From: Membranipora membranacea
Taxonomy: Eukaryota > Bryozoa > Gymnolaemata > Cheilostomatida > Membraniporidae
Assembly: GCA_914767715.1 (NCBI GenBank)
Contig: OU612075.1
Location: 12,834,001 to 12,898,000, forward strand
DNA: 64,000 bases
Direction: 5' to 3'
The first letter of the stretch is position 1. Every line of letters starts with the position of its first letter. The translations under genes and the position numbers were made by a program. Of this stretch, positions 58,801 through 64,000 are shown piece after piece. The notes under the pieces are model-generated. The model saw nothing but the letters and a program-made list of their open reading frames with translations. It was not told the DNA's origin and searched no databases.

Positions 58801-60116
58801 TGACACCAGTATTGTCATTGCCAGTATGGATTCTTCTGTAGTACCCACATATGAATCAAAATATAAGTGATTCTCGGTCCTTGTTGTTATTGATAAATGA
58901 CCCATCAGCTCCCTAAACATGACACTGGAGTTTTAGTGACCCAAGTGGAATAAGGGGATGATCTCTCAGGTTTGGTATTTCACACAATAGTGCTAAAAAT
59001 GATTCTCCAAATCTATTGTCACCAAAATAAAAGATATTGAAAAGACTGAGATTTATTGTTTTGGCAATCAAATTTCAAACACACTGAAATCAGAACTTGT
59101 TGTGAGAATGAATAATAACAACCCATCACAAAAGATTGGAAACAGTAATGATGGACGAACTTAGTCATAGCACAACAAAAGAGCAAGAGGGACAATAAAT
59201 ACTCCTAAATTAGGATTGATATCTTCTATCACCATCCTTTGTGAATTTCCAAAATTGATAGCTAAGCTCTTCACATAGCTGTATTATTAGCGATGGGACT
59301 GGCTTGTTTGGAATCAAGATCTTTATCCTTTTATATTCTGGTCAAGTTGACATCCTAATCAATCAGTTTGTCGGGTGACTTTATAAATGTAAGGGCGGTG
59401 GGGACAATTACTGGGCACAATCGCAATCGATAGGATGCCTCAGCGCACCATCATCTCATCAGATTGCCATTTTATGAGAGCACTTGCCCCGGACACTTCA
59501 AATCTGTGTCCAGCCCATGTTAGTGTTAGCTGTACACTTGTTGATGAGGCCTTTGCACTGACGCCATGTAATCTGATGTCAGGCAAATTTCCAGTTCCCA
59601 CATGGCGGCACAGTGGAGACGACGGTGTAGTTTGATGTTGCAGACAAGGCTAAAAACAGTTGATTTTTATTACAAATTAAAATTCATTATTAAAGGATTA
59701 CTGACACCTTGGAGGTTTTGGTATCGTTTTGAAGCTCTTAGTCTAACTAAGATAACACTGGCAATGTCTAAATTAGACTGTGGCCTCATTTCAAGGAATA
59801 AGCCATTGAGGGAGCAAAATTCTTCTCATATACTCTCATATACTCATATTGTCTCCCCTCACAGATCTTAGAGAAGACAACTCATCTAGTAAATCCCTTA
59901 TGAGCAGTAGCCTCATTTCCTGAATTCTCAAATACACACCCCCATCTAAATGTTTATGATTCACATTGATTACTATGACTATGTAAACAAAGGCACGCTT
60001 AACCGCAGTTGATGTATTTTACGTGTTGTCATTATGGGCATTCCATCACAAGTGTGATTCATTCAATGGGCATACAGACAAAATAGAAAAATATTCTAAA
60101 GTCGATGATGGTATAA

Positions 60117-60146
60117 CCAGAGACTATAGATATCTATAGTCTCTGG
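60117..60146. repeat. Perfect 30-bp palindrome with direct flanks
   Basis: Fifteen bases (CCAGAGACTATAGAT) are followed directly by their exact complement. GTATAAC occurs at 60111-60117 and again at 60146-60152, so a 28-bp CAGAG...CTCTG palindrome lies between 7-bp direct repeats. It may be a remnant of an excised or minimal foldback transposon. Confidence 0.8.
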
Positions 60147-60313
60147 TATAACATCATTCATTGTTACAACATCACAGTACATAGCAAACAGCAATTGTAA
60201 AGGGTGATTGTTCAAAGAGACCACATTTGAAGCCTGGCCCTCTGATCTCTGCCTTCTCAGTGAAGCCCAGTGAGGGCAGATTTACTAAACATAACAAAAT
60301 AAACAGCTGACTG

Positions 60314-60514
60314 ATGACTATGACCAGAAATTTGTTTGGCGATTCATTTCTATTTCATAAATTGAGTGCACTTATGCCGCACACACTTGCTGGGCAGAAT
60401 TCCCAACAAATGGCTGCTAACTATAACATTCCATCAGACTCTGAGGACAGTGAAGAAGATTATTTTTCAGCAGAGGAGGACATTAATTATGAGAATGGCA
60501 ATATTTTAAAATGA
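60314..60514 (+). other. Small acidic ORF, unproven
   Basis: A 66-codon ORF whose second half, from an internal ATG in AAATGG context, is strongly acidic (SDSEDSEEDYFSAEEDINYE). This resembles casein-kinase-2-type N-termini of first coding exons, but no donor, domain or partner exon is evident. Reported only as a candidate. Confidence 0.2.
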
Positions 60515-63500
60515 CGATGACACAAATATGCTCTTTCCTGTATTTTCTTAGCAGGAAAATTTGTGTAAACAAAAGCAGTCCATTGCCATACTCTGGATCT
60601 TGTGGCCAAGGGTATGCCGGGAATCCTGGACAGAGCATGCAAATTCTAGATGGTCCCATTACTAATTTTATGTGCGTTCAGGCCAAAATTTACAAGGCAA
60701 ATGAGACTATAAAGCGGTGGTCCTCAGATCATTCTGCATTGCTCATGACAGTGGCCCATACCAAAGCTCATAATATGTAAACCTCAAAACATCATAATCA
60801 TCCCACTATTGTTTCCTTCAGCTGATTTTGCCTGAGTTATTCAGCGGTCAGCATGTTCATTCTAGCTAACCAACAATAACACCAGTTTGCAATGATGATC
60901 GGTGTATACAATGATGTTCTACAGTGTATACAATGAAGATCGGGCTATTGAATAGGGTCCTTTGATGTAGGATTAATTGGAATAGTTACCTTACCACAAC
61001 CTAATGTTTGTTTTACAAACATTGATATTTATTAGCGAGAGCATCGTAATAGCTGGCAAACTCATTCATGGTTATCAAGTTGGCCCTCAGACTTGAATCA
61101 TGACTGAGCTGGCTCTTGACTGAGAGGGCAACTTCCAATTTAATTTTAAAATGTGCTGTATTCAGCAGGTTTTCAGTTTGTGGCCAACTCAGAAACTGGT
61201 GCTACATCCAAAAAAATGCTATTTTTCATCATTTTTTTCATATTAATTTACCACTGTAAAGTCCAGAATCTCCAAGGTGTCCGTTATCCTTTAAGTCTGT
61301 AAATTTGGTCAGCAGATTAGCTTTTAACATGAAATTTAAATGATCAGAAAAAAAGAAGAGAATATATGACACCGGTGGTGCAGTGTATTGTGTAGAGATG
61401 GCGTAAGAGGGCACCTGGATAGGTTAGCCTATGGGCGAGGGACCTCTAATTAACATCTCTAATGACAGGTGCTAGACTAAAAGGAGAGAAAGTCATGTAA
61501 GACAAAATAATTGTAGTGAAATTGATTTTGCTAAGATAGCATTAGCGATGGCTTTTGAAGTTGATCACAAGTTAAATCTGTTGTAATTGGTTAGGTCACA
61601 TTATTGTAATATAAAGTCTTGCACATCCAGATAGTGTCATGTGTAATAGGGAGTGTTTGAATATTCATCGGAGTCAGGTCTTTTGAGATTTGATTTACAA
61701 AGCGATGATGGTTCAGTGGTTTGATATAAAAGCCAATCAAAAGGCAATTCTGTATGGTGTTTTTGATGAGCAGCAGGTCTGTACTCAAGTCCACTAAGTC
61801 ATCTATGATACGAACTCATCACAAACAAATCTATTCTAAAATTGAATGTTGGTTAACAAATTCCCTGATATAAGTCAGCCTCCTAGTCATGGGTGTATGA
61901 AGGTGCTCTATTAATTTGCAGTTTTTTCCCCACAATCAAACCACCCACATGACATTATAAACAATCTGATTGCGGCCTGATAACCGCCCACATCATTACA
62001 TCATTATATCGAGTGTTGACGAGGTGTAAAAACAATCAAAAAAACACCAGACAATACCAAATAAAAATAGACTCAAATTCCGAGGCTGGAGAGTGTCAAT
62101 GGGCTGGTAAGGTGTTGTCAAAGGTAAGGTGTTGTGTTGATAGAGACGTGAGACTATCTATTAGAAAGTGATGAGATCGCGTGTCAGTCTCACATAGATG
62201 AGATGATGACTGGGCTGATTGAGCAATGCCAGTTTTTAGGTCTATAATTTTAAATTTGGTTGCGCCAGTGGGACTTGAGATTTGGACTGTCTTGTACTCA
62301 GAAGCTAATTTGGTGTTCCGTCAGGTTATTTATCTTGGATAGATGCCATCATATTAACCATTCCCATCAATCATTTGCCTGGAATTACCCAGTATGTGAG
62401 AGTTTTTTAGCTGGAAATAGCGTTATGACCAAATATACTAAATTAATGTGACCATTCTCCCTGATGTGACTCATAAATAAAATCCCAGAACAACATGGAA
62501 GCTGCGAAATAAATTATGACATAAAACACTAGTGTAATGTTTTCCTGTACTTCAAATAGGAAAGCAAATAGTCAGAACTGGATATGCTCCCAGTCCTCAG
62601 CCTCATACCCTCCCTGTCATCATTTAAGCCACTGGTGCATTACGCAAATAAAATACCTCGTGACTGCAATCAAAAGGTAATTATTACAAAGAATAAAGGA
62701 TGATACAACATTATCACCAATTACCATCAAGCAAAAGAAACATCTAAGAGGTTCCTGTCAATGCCTTGGCACATAGTTTTGGCTACATTTCACCAAGTGC
62801 AAAGTTGTCCATTCCCACTTTTGAAGAGCCCTCATCATTGGTCCTCACAATGGACAATGGATAATGTGAATAAAAATATACGCAGCCTGTAATTCTGAAC
62901 AGTTCAACACACTCAAGTATATAGATCAGCACACTTCATAGCAGTAATAAACACCCCAAAATGTATTTGTCCTGAATGACTGCTGCTTATATTCTGCTTT
63001 TGGTGTGTAATTGACCACCAAATACTACAACTACTATCCTGGCAGCCAATCCTCTGCAAGATTGACAGCTCCAGGACAAACAATGCCGATTAGTTTAAAA
63101 GTAAACTTTGGATCTATATTATTTTGTTGGGTCATTGGACACTATGTAAGAGCGTATATGTCAAGCGTGTGACACACATTTAACATTCAGGTTGCATAAG
63201 AAACGGTAGAAACACCAGTGACATTTAATTCTCATGTCTGTGACATCCATTTCATTAAAAATATAGATATTTGGTTTCAACCAAGAGATCTCAAAGTGAG
63301 ACAACTGTACTGGTAGTTATATTGGGTTTGTCATTTTAATTATGTGGGGATCATCACCTGAGGCAATTAGCTAAAACAAATGCAGGTTTGTTATTAATGT
63401 GCAAAATGATAATCCTGTTGTTCAGAGCTGGTATTAGTAAATATATCTGAGTGCAATGATATTAACTTCGGTCCGCCCAGAACCCGACACTATATACAGA

Positions 63501-64000
63501 GCCTACCTATAGAAAAGTAAACCAAGCCGGACGCAGGTATAAGTAGTTACTGAGACACAGGTAGATCAGTCTGTAGGTAATAATCTACATTAAATTACAC
63601 ATACGAACAGTGAAGAGCATTTCAGGGGGGATTTAGATTTTATAACCTGTAATGATTCAGCGTCCTTCTTGTATCTGACAGTTGAGAAGTGGCGCTGTGC
63701 TGTCACCATTACAATCCCTGTATTACTCAGTAGATTACACTTCAGGTAGAGGGTTAATATTTTGGGGGACGCAGCTGGATTTTAAGGATATACTTTAATA
63801 TAATAAGCTAATATAGAACCACTCAAGTTGTTAGTCATGCTGAGATAATTCTCACTCCCTCACATAGTGACGGGAGTGGATATTAGCGAGTCACTGGTAG
63901 CCTCTTCTCCCATCTAAGTCTATCCTGTGTATTTATGGATAATAATTCGTTTAGTAGAGGTCTATAATTTAGTTAGAGCAGCTAAAAGTGTGGCCCATTT

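Larger units (their letters stand above)
55112..64000. other. About 8.9 kb without a supported gene
   Basis: It should contain the missing 5' exon(s) of the membrane-protein gene (minus strand), but none could be fixed by phase. It includes a 14-bp tandem repeat at 55760-55830, a GC-richer block near 59400-59650 open in several frames, a perfect 30-bp palindrome at 60117-60146 and a small acidic ORF at 60314-60514. The rest is AT-rich unique sequence. Confidence 0.5.

Overview
The window is nuclear DNA from an AT-rich, intron-rich animal genome. No vertebrate-specific features are visible, and the gene set fits a non-vertebrate animal: Sprouty, a meiotic HORMAD that keeps a PHD finger and winged helix, the sperm/cilia gene TTC29, a THAP factor and a gustatory-receptor-like 7TM protein. 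The phylum cannot be fixed from the sequence. There is no bacterial operon, CRISPR array or viral gene. Most long gaps hold no recognisable gene.

Layout. 284-6110 (+): last two exons of an unrecognised single-pass membrane protein. 6111-17873: gene-poor, with candidate 5' noncoding exons of the next gene. 17885-18934 (+): Sprouty, coding region in one exon. 19-28 kb: no supported gene. 28374-36538 (-): a 12-exon HORMAD gene (520 aa) whose splice phases close throughout. A tRNA-Leu(CAG) and a deleted tRNA copy lie in its introns on the opposite strand. 36995-40562 (+): UBOX5/RNF37, head to head with HORMAD across 456 bp. 41610-44668 (-): a five-exon THAP-domain factor (330 aa). 46481-50624 (+): TTC29 in nine exons (485 aa), with a CCAAT/X-box (RFX-type) cluster upstream. 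51649-55111 (-): 3' exons of a multi-pass, probably gustatory-receptor-like protein. 55-64 kb: no supported gene.

Mobile DNA clusters in the HORMAD/UBOX5 block. UBOX5 intron 1 holds a palindromic hAT-like MITE with an 8-bp target duplication. A 5'-truncated non-LTR retrotransposon sits inside one arm, and the other arm preserves the empty site. HORMAD introns hold a frameshifted reverse-transcriptase fragment and a tRNA-type SINE, and a second SINE-like element lies in a TTC29 intron.

Neighbouring genes act in unrelated processes: RTK signalling, meiotic axis, ubiquitin ligation, transcription, sperm flagellum and a receptor. The most notable points are the HORMAD architecture (HORMA, SQ/TQ cluster, PHD, winged helix, basic tail), the MITE with its nested retroelement, and the X-box upstream of TTC29.
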